Positions 1-11,300 of a stretch of DNA of 64,000 nt are shown one piece after another. The position numbers were made by a program, and so were the translations under genes. Positions within the stretch are counted from its first letter, which is position 1. The number at the start of each line of letters is the position of its first letter. The notes under the pieces are model-generated. The model saw only the letters and a program-made list of their open reading frames with translations. It made no database searches and was not told the origin of the DNA. Source of the DNA: Lunularia cruciata (taxonomy: Eukaryota; Streptophyta; Marchantiopsida; Lunulariales; Lunulariaceae); the NCBI GenBank assembly GCA_948567375.1, contig OX419761.1:25334243-25398242 (forward strand), read 5' to 3'.

Positions 1-1839
1 TTGAGAGGAAATCACTCAAAATTAAAAGATGAATTTGCAGTAGTGAAGTACATGATTGAAGAAAGTTTGGAGTTGAGAAGGAAGATAATTCATGGAGAGT
101 GGGAATTAGCAGAACTTTGGACTAAGTAGAGCTTAGGAGGAAGGAGATTGAGAGCCTGATTGAAGACTTTGTAAAGAGAGGCAAAGCCATGACAAAGCAA
201 GAAGAAGATCGAAAGGAGCAAATGGCAAAGATTGAGACCTTGAGAGTAGAAGTGTATGACACACAAGTAGAAGTTATTCATTTAAAGGCTATGGTAGCAA
301 TAATGGGACAAGAGTTGGAGAGTTTGAAGATGAGTACAAGAAGAAGGATTGAGCTTGGCAAAGAGAGTTAACTACACAAAATTGTGAGGAGGAGCGATTG
401 TGTGGGTTGATCAAAGGAATGGAAGAGCAACTCAAGCAGAGTGTGAAAGAGAAGGAATCATTAAAAGCTAAGTCAAAAGATGACGTGAAGATGTATCAAG
501 AGGATTTGCTAGTGGAGAGAGAGAAGCTACAAACACCTAGGCAGGAGATGGTCGGATAGTCATGAGAGTGAAGGTGATGCTCAGCATGGTGTTTGAAGTT
601 TAGTTGGAAGAAGCGAGACTGCATGAATTGAAATTGCTAGTGCAGGAGATGAGGAAGAAGAAAGCAAAAGATGTACAATTGAATAAATTATTAATTAGTT
701 TGAGAGATGAAGTAGATAGGAAGATGTTAGAAGCAAAAGAGAATGTTTGTCTCAATGAGATATAGCAAGATAGAGGAGTTAGATGAGATTTGGAACCCGG
801 ATAGAAAATCCAATGCAAAGTAATAGAAGTAGGAGTGCAAGTGTCTTTGGATCAGTTACTTGAGACATTAGAGAAGAATGGGTCAAAAGATAATGGTGTA
901 AATAGATTACCCATAGTCTTGATTGCAAATTGTAGTGAAGAAGTGATAGAATTAATAAAGGATGTAGTAGTATTAGATAGACCCAAAGAATCAGAAATTC
1001 ATGAAGGCATATTGGGTTTGAATGCCAAAGTAGAGGTTGACATTGGATTGGAGTAGTAACAATTTTGAGATTTGAAGAGGCAGATACAAAGAGATGCATT
1101 GTCATTTCAGATCTATAGGTTGGTAGAGTTGTTATAAAATGGTAGATTAGTTAGATAACTATCAAAGTGCTCTACCTATTTAAAGGAGGCTTTCTCCGCC
1201 TTATGTTGTTCAATATTTATAAATTTTGAAGACAGATAAAGTGAAGTGCTATATCTTAGTGCTTGTTGCTTGAGCTTAATTTTGAGTATCAAGTTTGTGC
1301 ATGTGTTTATGAGTGTTTGGAGAATTTTGAAGTGCAAGTCAGTGAGCTTGTTGGATGTTGGATTCCATACTGCTTATTTTCATTCTATGTGCTTGATCTT
1401 GAGTGAAGTGTAATCAAAGCAATGCCTTGACGGATTTGAGAGGAATTATAGTGTTGGTAGTATTTTGTATTTGTGAGAGCAGCGTGAGTTTGATGTAAAG
1501 CAATTTTGATTGAGGAAGTTGTGCCTTTAATGGAGGGGTGGAATACAATTTTGAGGTGAAGTAACAATCTTTGGGAGAATCTGAATAATCACAATCCAAG
1601 TTGGTTTGGAAAGATTGGATAGTATTGTGATCATGAGTGTGTAATTTGTGACAAGATTGTGATCAATGCTTTTTACTCTCTTTTGGGTATGGTTTCTACC
1701 TGAGAGACTAAAGACAAACTTAAGAAGAACTACACTATTATTTTTTACTTTGTATTTGACCATTTCTGACTTGTATCTCCATGGGAACAAACTTTTACTT
1801 ACTGATTACCACAAAAGTGATACTTTTTGGGTTGTCACT
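1..1839 (+). mobile_element. TGTG-family element, copy A (3' part, cut by window edge)
   Basis: The first 1.06 kb reads as Glu/Lys-rich coiled-coil protein pieces (for example 189-371 and 835-1056). They match the coiled-coil region of the fuller copies further right, including the LETLEK and IGLE-type C-terminal phrases. From about 1060 to 1839 the non-coding 3' end of the family follows: the 'gaggcagata' stretch, a TATTTAAAG box near 1178, and the terminal GTTGTCAC. This copy is clearly older than B, C and D and is broken many times. Its 5' part lies outside the window. Confidence 0.8.
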
Positions 1840-2450
1840 TGCACAAACTCACTACAAGGTGTGCAAACCATTTTAAGAGCAAACCCTTTCAATAATGAGC
1901 AAATCTATGTGAAGAAAATCCATATAAATATGAGCAACTTTCACACCAAGACAAGCAAACCTTATTTAGAAAAAAGCAAATCCATATGAAGAAAATTAGT
2001 ATGAAGATGCATGACTCACCAAAAGACAAGTGCAACAATTTCAAGACGAGTAAAACCTTTTCTATAATGAGCAACTCCATGTAAAGAAAATGCATATAAA
2101 TATGAAAAATAGGGTTTGCTTGTCTTGGCATGCCAAGACAAGCAAACCCTATTTTGAACAAGTGAGTCTAATTTTCAACTTGTGAATCCATATCAAGCAA
2201 ATCCACTCTACAATGAGTGCACCTATGTGAAGATGAGCAAATACATATCAAGTGTCTTTATATCAAGACAAGAAAATCTACACAAGATAAGATAATCTAT
2301 GTTCTAGAGTGAAACCACTACTTTGGATCCAAGTAGACCCACTTATTTTGAGGAAACCTGATACCCAAATGAGCAAACCCAACTCTACACTTGAGCAAAT
2401 CTGCCCTAAAACAAGGATAAGCTCTTGTCTGTTATACTTATACTTGGTAT
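1840..2450. repeat. Degenerate short-repeat tract (gcaaaccc / gagcaaatcc type)
   Basis: About 600 bp in which variants of 'gagcaaatccatatgaag' and 'caagacaagcaaacc' recur with no fixed period. No coding potential is visible. It sits between TGTG copy A and the G4 gypsy element, and may be part of the G4 5' LTR or leader. A weak primer-site-like TGGTAT lies near 2454. No matching second LTR was found downstream of G4, so that assignment is open. Confidence 0.5.
2106..2155. repeat. Perfect 50-bp spacerless palindrome
   Basis: The two 25-bp arms meet at GGCA|TGCC and are exact reverse complements. The arm unit 'caagacaagcaaacc' also occurs once near 1946, so the palindrome looks like an inverted duplication of the local repeat. 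It lies in non-coding DNA. Confidence 0.95.
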
Positions 2451-2681
2451 TGTAGGGTTAAAGTTCTCATGAAGAGTAAATAAGAATAGTAAAGGTTGCC
2501 ACAATGGCACAAATGGTTCCTAAGGCTAGTGATGTGTCAATGGAGGGTTTGTTGAGCATGTTTAAGGATCTGAAGGTTCAGATGTCTAAAATTGAGGCTG
2601 CCAGCAAAGAAGCTAGTAATGAGATAGTACATAAACTGCAAGGAGTTGCAACCAAGGATGATTGAGTTGTTGCAATTTCTA

Positions 2682-2723
2682 TGTATGTGGTGTGATAGTC
2701 CAACCCATCATAGAAATCAATGT
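2682..2723 (+). other. Gag zinc knuckle (CCHC) of G4
   Basis: C-x2-C-x4-H-x4-C spacing is exact in CMWCDSPTHHRNQC, followed by GEFKEALQKGVVFF, a typical continuation after a plant gypsy Gag knuckle. It marks this stretch as the nucleocapsid part of G4. Confidence 0.85.
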
Positions 2724-3324
2724 GGAGAATTCAAGGAAGCTTTGCAAAAGGGAGTGGTCTTCTTCAAGGATAAATTGATTCATTGAAAGAGATAAGTGAA
2801 CAATTGAAGACCAAATTTAGGCAAAGGAGGGATGAAGAAGTCAGTAAAGGATATTTTGACTTTTCATGCGGTGTCATTGGTAGAAGCTTTGACTTATCGG
2901 ATAAAAGTTGAGGATGAGGAGAAGCTACTTGACTCTCTTTGGTCACAAGTTCAAAGCCCCATTTGTAAGCAAAAGGATCATTGGTAGAAGCTTTGACTTA
3001 TCGGATAAAAGTTGAGGATGAGGAGAAGCTACTTGACTCTCTTTGGTCACAAGTTCAAAGCCCCATTTGTAAGCAAAAGGTATCATGAGATTTTTAGCAA
3101 GGGATAGGAAATACCATTAGAAAGTTGACTAGATGACTCATTAGACTCAATGTTTGTTCACACCTACATAGCAAAAACTAAGGATGACATCTAGGTAGAA
3201 TAGAAGCAAGGAAGGGATGATAGTGAGGAAGTTGGTCCATCAAGAGGCAAACATAATCCAGAGGGAGGCCTACACCAAAATCTAACATAAAGAAAAGGCC
3301 TACACCAAAACCAAAATTAAGCCA

Positions 3325-5503
3325 TGTCATGTTTTGGTTTGCATAGCAAGTGAAAAAGGAGTTTAGTATGATTTATCTCCACATTATTGGAGTAGATTGT
3401 AGGATGGATCCCATGGTTGAGCTATTTCCATGTGAGAAATCTATGCATATGCACGCAATTGGCCATGTGGATTATGGTCTTGTCCTCTTTGAGAGCTCTT
3501 ATATATATAGGCGATGGAGAATTGATAGAAGGGAGTGTTCTTTTAATTTTAGGAGTCTCAAACGGGAGGAGGATGTTGAGAGTGAAATTTGTAGCAGAGC
3601 ATGGGTGCTAGAGTGTCAAAGGAAGCACTTGAGTAGGAAATGTTCCATGCTCTTGATCTGCCACTCTTGAATCCTTTTCTTTTCAAGCTTCAAATTTTTC
3701 ACCATGATTCCTTACTTGACTAGATGGTGGCATATTTTGGAGTAGTATTCATAGAGTTGGTGATGATCATCCTCTTAGTGCGTACCTATGAGCAAGTTTG
3801 GGACTTGATAATCTATGTTCTCTTATAGATAGAGGAGTCCTAAATTTTATTCAAGAGCTTCAAGCTGGAGTTGTGGGGTGCATTTGTCAAAAAAAAAGAA
3901 AAGCTAAGTGATAAAATTACAAGTACTTGGATCCCAATAGGGGAAGTTTGGACTTCTTCAACAATTGAGGAAGTGAGAGAGGTGAATTTAGGGAGACAAG
4001 ACCACCATTCAAGAGAGGAGCTTACATGCTATGAATTGAAGGCAAAATTGAGTGATTTGAGCAGATTCTCAATAAAATATGGTTGATCAAATCAAATTCA
4101 TACCTAAGTACAAATTGAGGGATTGTAAGAATTGCATGACACATTTTCCTGATCTTTTTGTGGGATTGGAGAAAAAAAATGTCTTAATGGTGCTGAGCTC
4201 AAGAATTTAATGTTTGAGTCAATCTAAAATCAGATATGATCAATTGAAGTTGGAACTTTGGAAATCAAGGTATTAAGAAGAAGATGAGGTTTAGGGCTTG
4301 ATGATGATGAACTTTGGTCACTTCTAAAGTTCTGGTTTGACATAGCTCATGAAAATTTCTACTATTTTTAGAAGTTAGATCTTGCACCTTTGTGGAGATT
4401 TCAAATAAATTCTTCAAATAGAGAATTCAAGATCTTGGATCAAATATACTTGGGTCTGTACAATTCCCAAGTTAGCTCAACTTAGGAATTGATCTATATC
4501 TAGGGATTAGAGTTGGATTAAGCCTTCACACTTCACAAAGTTAAAAAAAAAAGCATAACCAACTACTATGTAAATTTTCTTTGGCTCAAGGTTTAGAGAG
4601 AGTGAGAGTGAGAGTTGATGCAACAAACTCTATTGAAAAAACTATCAAAAGTGTAGTAGAGCAATTCTATGTCCAATTGCAATTGAATGTCAAACCTTCA
4701 ATTTTAAATCATGAATGGAAGTATTTCAGTTTTTCAAAGTGTTTTCTACTGTTCTACATGCATCTTTGGGCAAAATTTGGCCAAAACCTATGCAAGAATC
4801 AAGATTGAGAACTACTTAGGATTCTAAAATTAATGTTAGAACTACAAAAATGTAGCCAAGTTTGAAACCTTGTCAAAGGAGCTATAGAGATCAAGTTGAG
4901 ATTTATTTTATACCATTGGAAATCTTATCTCATGAGAAACTTCAATAAATTTAAAATCATTTGAATTAGAGCTATAGAAAAATATATATTCTCATCTAAG
5001 TTTTGTAGAGATTTCCCTATCACAAAAGCTTAGAATTTTCTTAGTTGGAGTATAAATTGGATGAAAGATTGGAATACATATTGGAATAAGTTTGTGGATA
5101 GAGCAAGAAGGCTCTTAAGCTCATTTCTATCAAAATTATGGAGAATTGGTACTAAAATTCTTGTGTTTGGATTCTCTCCATGCTTCCATGCTTGATTATA
5201 CATGCAATTTGCTTGGATTGGTGTTTATGCATTGTGCTTAAGTTCTTCTCTTCTAGATATGATGTATATTTCTCCTTGATAACATTAGAAGTGATGTCCA
5301 ATGGACCAAGTGTGAGTGTGATGATAGGTCAGGTTGGCTGTTACTTCCTTACCCGATAGGAGGAATACTAGAAATAGGAGTAAAAGATACCAAACAAACA
5401 TGCATGCTTAGACTAGCAATGACAGATTTACGTACAACCTCTAATTTGTAAGCTCCATAGCTAGGCACCCGGTGTGTTCCATAAGAGATAAAGGAAAAGT
5501 ACA
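3325..5503 (+). mobile_element. H1: 2.2-kb TG...CA element inside G4
   Basis: The unit starts TGTCATGTT and ends AAAAGTACA. It aligns over its whole length with 38113-40315 (H2), for example in the opening phrase 'cacattattggagta' and in the closing 'tttgtaagctccatagctaggca'. A TATA-like TATATATAGG lies about 175 bp from the start. The longest open frame (3350-3670, 106 aa) matches nothing I recognise. The ends suggest a solo LTR or a non-autonomous LTR element. No clean target duplication is visible for this copy. Confidence 0.65.
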
Positions 5504-6029
5504 ACAAGGAGGCCTACACAAGAGCTAGAAGTTAAACAAAAATAGACTACTAGGAAGAATATGTTCATAAATGAAAGGATAGTTGAAGAAGAAGGAATTG
5601 ACATCTAGAGGAGTGGGAAAGATTGAAGAGGTAAATTACCTGCTCACAAACTCCAATATGAGATTGAAGCCATGACTGATTTGAAGAAGACTATGGAGGA
5701 TAGGATCTTGAATAGGAAGATGAAAATTGTGTTTGGAGAAGTACTTGGCATTGCAAAAAGGGAGTTCTATGAAGTGATTATCAATATAATCAAGAGAAAG
5801 TGGTATGCAGTAGAAGGGCCTAGGTTTCTTGAAGCTTAGACTACATAAGTTTGTCAAGGGAAGGTTGCAAAAGTAGAAGATAGATGTGCTAAATACTTTC
5901 ACTCCAAACCTACCCAAAAAAGCCACCAGTTGTTGAGGATGAAGTTGGAGCAAAGGAAGGGAGTCATTTTAGCTAAAATCTTTGTGCAAGAGCTACAACA
6001 AAAACACTAGTAGTTGGAAGTATTGGAGG

Positions 6030-6420
6030 AGTAGGTTGTAGCTTTGATTGATCATGGTTTTGAATTGAATCTGATTTCCAAGTATCAAAATGATTAAGTG
6101 GTATTGCCTATTGATTTTGATCATGATTGGAAGGTGAGGGTGAATAATAGAAGAAGTGAGCTATATGGAGCATGTCCTAATGTCAAGATGACTAGTAGGG
6201 ATATTAGTGGCTTCCAAAACTCCTTTGTCCAACTATGAAGGCTATATATCCAATTTTCAATCTTATATTATTGGAGTGAGGATGGAGACCAAGGTTTTGG
6301 ATTATGGATCTGCATATGCTTGGGTAAGGAGTAACAATGACATAAAAATAGTCCAATTCTTGATTTTTTTGCTAACTATCATAAGAATACCACAAATTGC
6401 AAGATGTGTCCTTACCCAAG
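6030..6420 (+). pseudogene. G4 aspartic protease region
   Basis: ALIDHG at about 6041 corresponds to the active-site (L/I)DxG(S/A) motif of retroelement proteases. Downstream, LYGACPNVK and VRMETKVLDYGSAYAWVRS match a protease-end block that I recall from gypsy elements described outside the usual angiosperm lineages. The region belongs to G4 and is a fossil. Confidence 0.7.
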
Positions 6421-7000
6421 ATAAGGAGGGAGTTTGTTGATTTTCCCAAAAAAAGGTCCTTTAGGAGGTGCCATCTAAAATCTAGAATGTGGTGGTATTG
6501 AGTACAATGGATTCTTGCTTCATAAGGATAAAAAGAAGCACTTTTATACATGTTTTGTGTGTCTCACACAAGATGGTTGTTTGTTGTTTACTAGAGTGGA
6601 AGAAGAGACAAAGAAGACAAAGAAGACAAAGAATACTATGTAAAAACTGTACAGAATGTGTTGATGGAGGAAAAACAAATAGAAGAGAGAGAGAGAACTT
6701 GTATTAGGGTTTTGGAGGAGCAATATTTCTTAGATGATTTTAACAAATTATCCAAGATTTGCAATAGTTATTGAAGATGGGTGCAAAAACCATTATACAT
6801 ATTTTCTCCAAGGAGGTTTATGATATAGTGGATGTTTTTTGCAAAAATGAGAGAAATTTTTGGTATCAAGAGGCAGTGGTTGAGATAAAGTATAAAACTA
6901 TTGACAAGAAGGTGAAGCTAGTTGCTCAGCCACTACCGAGGGATTTGTTGCAAAAATTGGGACAAATAGCATAGAGCAAAGTCTCAAAGAGCCTACAAGA

Positions 7001-8109
7001 GTGGGTCATTGGTTGATGGAGGAAACATTGAAGATATTGAAGGTTGGAGAGGGAAATTTTCTTGTGGATCAAGAAAAGAAAGTATTTACCAAAATGTTAT
7101 CCAAACATGGTAAAGCCTTTACTTTTCAGCCTTTAGGGATAGGATGTGTAGATCCAATTGTGGCATTACCAATAATTGCTTTCACAATCCCGCATGTTCC
7201 ACGGAATTTAAGATTAATTCCTGTTTCAAAAGCTTATTTGCCAAGTCTCATTGCCTTGTTGAATGAGAAGTTTCAAGTGGGAATTTTACAACCATTTATA
7301 GCTCCATGATCTAGTAAGTAGCTTATAGTTCCTAAAAAAGAATGCAAAACTGAGGTTTATATAGGATATGCAACCTCCAAACCAAGTTACCATCAAGAAC
7401 ATGGTTGTGTGACCTATAGTGGAGGAGTTTAAAGATAGATCTATATATTTTATGGTTGATCTATACTCTGGGTATAATCAGTTCAAATTTGCTAAGAGGA
7501 ATTGAGATCTGACAACAATAAGGACACCATTAGGTTTGATGAGAATCTATACCTTACCTCAAGGAGCCACAAATTTTAATAGCTCATATGATGAGTAATA
7601 TGCATAGGGTTTTATGGGACTTCATTCCAAAGAAAACTATGCCTTTCATGGATGATGTACCTATTAAAAGATGTGAAGGAATAAACAAGGATGAGCATTT
7701 GAATACAAAAGGGTGCAAGAAATTTGTTGCTGATCACATAACAGATTGTCAAAACATTATATCAAGATTGGAAGAAGTACATTTGACATTATCAAGTGAG
7801 AAATCAACCTTTGGGGTTCATGAAGTACTTGTAGTTGAGCATTTGTGTGGATGTTTTGGTAGGAAGCCAAGTCCAAGGAAAGTGCAAGCCATAGGGAGCA
7901 TTCATGAAATATGCAACATTAAGACAGAAGTTAGAAGGTTTTTTAGGTGCTTGTCTATTTTACCAAACTTGGATTCCTCCCTTTGTGCGTGCTATGGATC
8001 TTTTGTACCAACTACTAAGGAAGGAGGAGAATGGGAAGAGAAGCAGATTTGTTCCATGCAGGAGTTGAAGAAACTTCTAGTTTCTGCACTAGTGCTAAGG
8101 AAGGCATAA
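7001..8109 (+). pseudogene. G4 reverse transcriptase region
   Basis: The approach to the RT domain reads FTIPHVPRNLRLIPVS. The palm motif is PFMDDVPIK (about 7636-7662), where FMDD takes the place of YxDD, and the thumb reads LVVEHLCGCFGRKPSPRKVQAI. The longest open piece is 7588-8109 (173 aa). This is the polymerase part of a broken Ty3/gypsy element. Confidence 0.8.
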
Positions 8110-8540
8110 TATGATAGAGATAAGTATGTCTTTCTTACAATTGATACTCGTCCTATTGGTGTTGGTTGGGCAATAGAACAAGAGGATGAGGATGGCCAAA
8201 GATACGTGGTCAGAAGTAGTGCTAAGGTTTTAAACCAGAGATAAAAAGATTATCATCAAGCTAAGAGGGAGTTATGGAGGATGGTTTTTTTTCTCTAAAG
8301 GCAAATAAGGAGTATTTCATAGGAGCACCATTCATTGTGGATAGAATTTTTTTGTTGCTACTTGATATGATCACAAGTTGTTCAACTTTGGGTATTGTTA
8401 TGCTTAGATGGATAGGATATATAAAGGCATTGAATCTAGAGTTTAAGCACATTCTTGGTGTGGGAAATCTAATGGATGACATGCTGTCAAGAGCAAGGTT
8501 TTATAATGAGCAAGAAATAATAGAGGAAGAAAATTTGTAG
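8110..8540 (+). pseudogene. G4 RNase H region
   Basis: TIDTRPIGVGWAIEQEDEDG carries the first catalytic Asp, with RELW and MLSRARF further on as in gypsy RNase H domains (the final DMLSRAR block ends the domain). It is part of broken G4. Confidence 0.75.
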
Positions 8541-8559
8541 GGGATGACTTCTACACCAT

Positions 8560-9900
8560 AGTAGAAGTGGAAGATATTGGTGAGCACATTGTCTTTGCTC
8601 TTGAATCTTTTGTGAGGATTTGTATGAAGGAGGTGGCAATTAGGATGTACTTGAGCACTCTCAAAGAATTAGAAGGTTGTATAGTTGAGGTTTTCAAAGG
8701 GATCAAAAGAAATGCATTGAACTTTTTTTTGAGAGATGGATTTCTATGGAAGCATCCAATTGTTTTTGGTGGAATCTCTCATAGAGTTGTTTATAGTATG
8801 GAAATGAAGACTCAATTGATTTGAGAATATCAAAATAGCCTTTGGGTAGGGCATCAAGGTGTATGGGCTACAGTTTCTAGATTGAAGGAAAATTGTTGTT
8901 GGAAAAGAATGTATCAAGGCAAAGTACTTGTTTGACTCATTTGTTGGTACTTGTGAGACTTGTTAAAACTATTCTACTATCAAGTACAAGGAAGGACCCA
9001 CCCAACATATCCATTGGACATGCACTATAGGTTGTTAATAGATATTGTTGTGATGCCTAAAAAAGTTTGGTAGAGAAGATACTTGATTAAAGTCAAGAGG
9101 ATCTTACAAATCCGGCGAAAGGGAGGGATCTAACAACCAAGAACACAGAAATTGTTTGCAAGTTCATTTTGGAGTAGATTATTTGTAGGTATGGATGTGT
9201 GGTAAATATTATTGCAGAAGAAGTGAGTTGGATATTGTTGAGGCCAAGGAAATTGTCAAAAGGATTGGGATGCATTTATCTATAACTATTACTTACAAAT
9301 CAAAGAGAATATAAAAGGTAGAGAGGAGTCTATTGCTCAAAGTGAAAGCTTTGATTAAAGCTGGTGATGGGAGGATGAATCAATGGCCTAAATTACTACT
9401 CTTTGCTTTGTGGGTTGATAGGAGAACACAAAATTTAGTGAGAAGTTACATGCCATATGAATTGATGTATTATGCATAGAAGCCTATTATGCCTATTTAG
9501 AAAGTATTACCAATATGGAGTGTAATCCCTCGGGAAGATGGAATATCCACTATTGATTTATTAGCTCGTAAGATAAGGCAATTATCACAAAAATCAAAAG
9601 ATGTGGAGCAATTATATGTAGGTTAAAATGAAGAACAAGGTAAGTTTTGACAAAACCTATAGATTGAGGCCAAATCCTTTGAAGGAAGATGATTGGGTCT
9701 TAGTTTTATGATAGTAGTCCTGAAAAACAACATAGCACATCTTGGAATTATTCTAGGAGGTGATTTGGTCATTATATCATTGTTTGATTTCTTGATAATG
9801 GAACTTATAGATTGAGGAAATTTGATGTGACAATGCTTAGAGCACCAATTGTTGGTAAAAGAGTGAAACTATTTAAGAAGAGAGACGTATATGGTACTTT
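8560..9900 (+). pseudogene. G4 integrase region
   Basis: The zinc-binding start is visible as WVGHQGVWATVSRLKE near 8845. It is followed by HPTYPLDMHYRLLIDIV near 8998 and, near the end, GTYRLRKFDVTMLRAPIVGKRVK (about 9799). This is the DDE-integrase segment of G4 in a decayed state. Confidence 0.7.
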
Positions 9901-10075
9901 TCAAGATTTCTAGGTTTCAAAAGATGAAATGGAGGAAACAAATCTAGATCAAGATGAGGTAATCCCAATGATACTAACTATCAATGTGATAGAGATCAGG
10001 AGTGATGCAATCCACTTGGACTTGGAATCTTAGTTGCACATCTTGGCAATGTGCAAGTCAGGAGGGTGTGGATGT

Positions 10076-11300
10076 TGTGAAGTGGATTGTCTACTCACTA
10101 AAAAACACTTCAAATAAGTTTCAATATAATTTGTCTTAAGTTCTAAAATCTATGGTGTTAAGGTTGAACTAAAAGTTGAACTAAGGGCTTACTATAATCC
10201 AAACTATAGGCTAAGCTATTGGCTAATGTAAGGCATCTTGCACTTCACATGGGGGTTGTTTTCTCCATGGTTATTTGTTCAAACAGAGTGGGCTTCATCT
10301 CATTGGAATTGTTTTCTCAAGGGCTTTCTATCAACATCAAGATCATGGAAAATGGAGGTCTAAGAAGAAGTTATGACAAGTTGAATATCACTACTTCCCC
10401 CATAGGTTGATTTTTGACAAGCATCTTGTAATGTGAATCCCATAGGCATTCCTGCATACAATCCCATAGTCAATCATATAGAGCAAATCCTACAATTCAC
10501 ATAAGAGTTATTTTCTCTATGGTTACTTGTCCATAACAAGGAGTGCTTCATCTAGTTGGAATTATCTTCTCAAGTGTTTTTCATAAACACCAAGATTGTA
10601 GCAAATGGAGATCTAGAGAAGAAGTTATAAGAAGTTGAATGTCATTGTTTTTCCAAACTTGATTCTTGCAAGGAGAATCCAATAGGTCAAATTCCACTAG
10701 TTGAATCCTCCAATGCATCCCATAGACAATACCACAATCAAATCCCATAGGGCAAATCACACAATTCACGTCGGGTTTTTTCCTCGCTAGTTACTCATGC
10801 AAAAAAAGCATGCTTCATTTTGTTTGAAGCTACTTTTCAAGAGCTTTCTATGGACACCAAGATCAATGAGAATGGAAATATCAAGAGGAAGTTACAACTA
10901 TTTGAAGTTCATTATTTCCTAGACTTTGGTTATTTTGTTCTTGTTTTTCCTTGACTTCCTATTTTGTGAGTTTCTTGTACTTATGTGTGTTCTACAATGT
11001 CACTTGGTGGTTACAAGACCACTTGTCTTAGTTCTTGGGGTCGTTATTTAAAGAGTGGTGTGGCTTGCACTTTGTTATTGTTGGTGGTTCTTGCTTTTTC
11101 TCTAAGAGTGTTTTTAAGTAGTTCAGTTATTGAGGAAGAATTCTACACAACAATCATTGGAGTATTATGGGTTTTTACAATGGAGGATGTTCTGATTATG
11201 ATGATTAGGATTCTCAGATTAGAGCTATGGATTGAGACAAAGGACATGAAAGTAAAAGGAGATTGAAGGGAGAGAATGGGTTGTAGACAAAGGATTTAAT
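10076..11300. other. Non-coding stretch after G4, possible 3' LTR
   Basis: There is no convincing gene. It includes the tandem repeat at 10233-10925 and then a T-rich stretch with a TATTTAAAGAG box near 11045, which looks like an LTR promoter. It follows directly on the G4 tail, so a 3' LTR is plausible, but no matching 5' LTR was found. Confidence 0.35.
10233..10925. repeat. Three-copy tandem repeat, about 250-270 bp period
   Basis: Three diverged units begin near 10241, 10494 and 10762 with 'ca(c/a)ttcacat'. Each runs through 'tggttacttgt', 'gcttcat', 'tcaagagctttctat', 'caccaagat', 'aatgga' and 'gaagttat'. The third unit is shorter. No coding frame spans them. Confidence 0.75.

Larger units (their letters stand above)
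2451..10075 (+). mobile_element. G4: broken Ty3/gypsy retroelement, host of H1
   Basis: Parts in order: a Gag CCHC zinc knuckle at 2682-2723 (CMWCDSPTHHRNQC); insertion of H1 (3325-5503); a protease region about 6030-6420 with ALIDHG as the active-site motif and later VRMETKVLDYGSAYA; reverse transcriptase about 7000-8100 with the catalytic FMDD at about 7639; RNase H about 8110-8540 (TIDTRPIGVGWAIEQ); integrase and tail about 8560-10075. The order PR-RT-RH-INT is that of Ty3/gypsy. The element is a fossil with dozens of breaks. Its LTRs could not be delimited. The protease and RT wording differs strongly from the other gypsy families in this window. Confidence 0.8.

Noticed and set aside
1840-2450. 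Short-repeat tract as a satellite array
   Set aside because: The units vary in length and order and have no fixed period, so it is a degenerate repeat tract rather than a satellite.
3350-3670. 106-aa frame in H1 as a real gene
   Set aside because: The colinear region of H2 has no comparable open frame and the residues match nothing recognised. It looks like a chance frame in a repeat.
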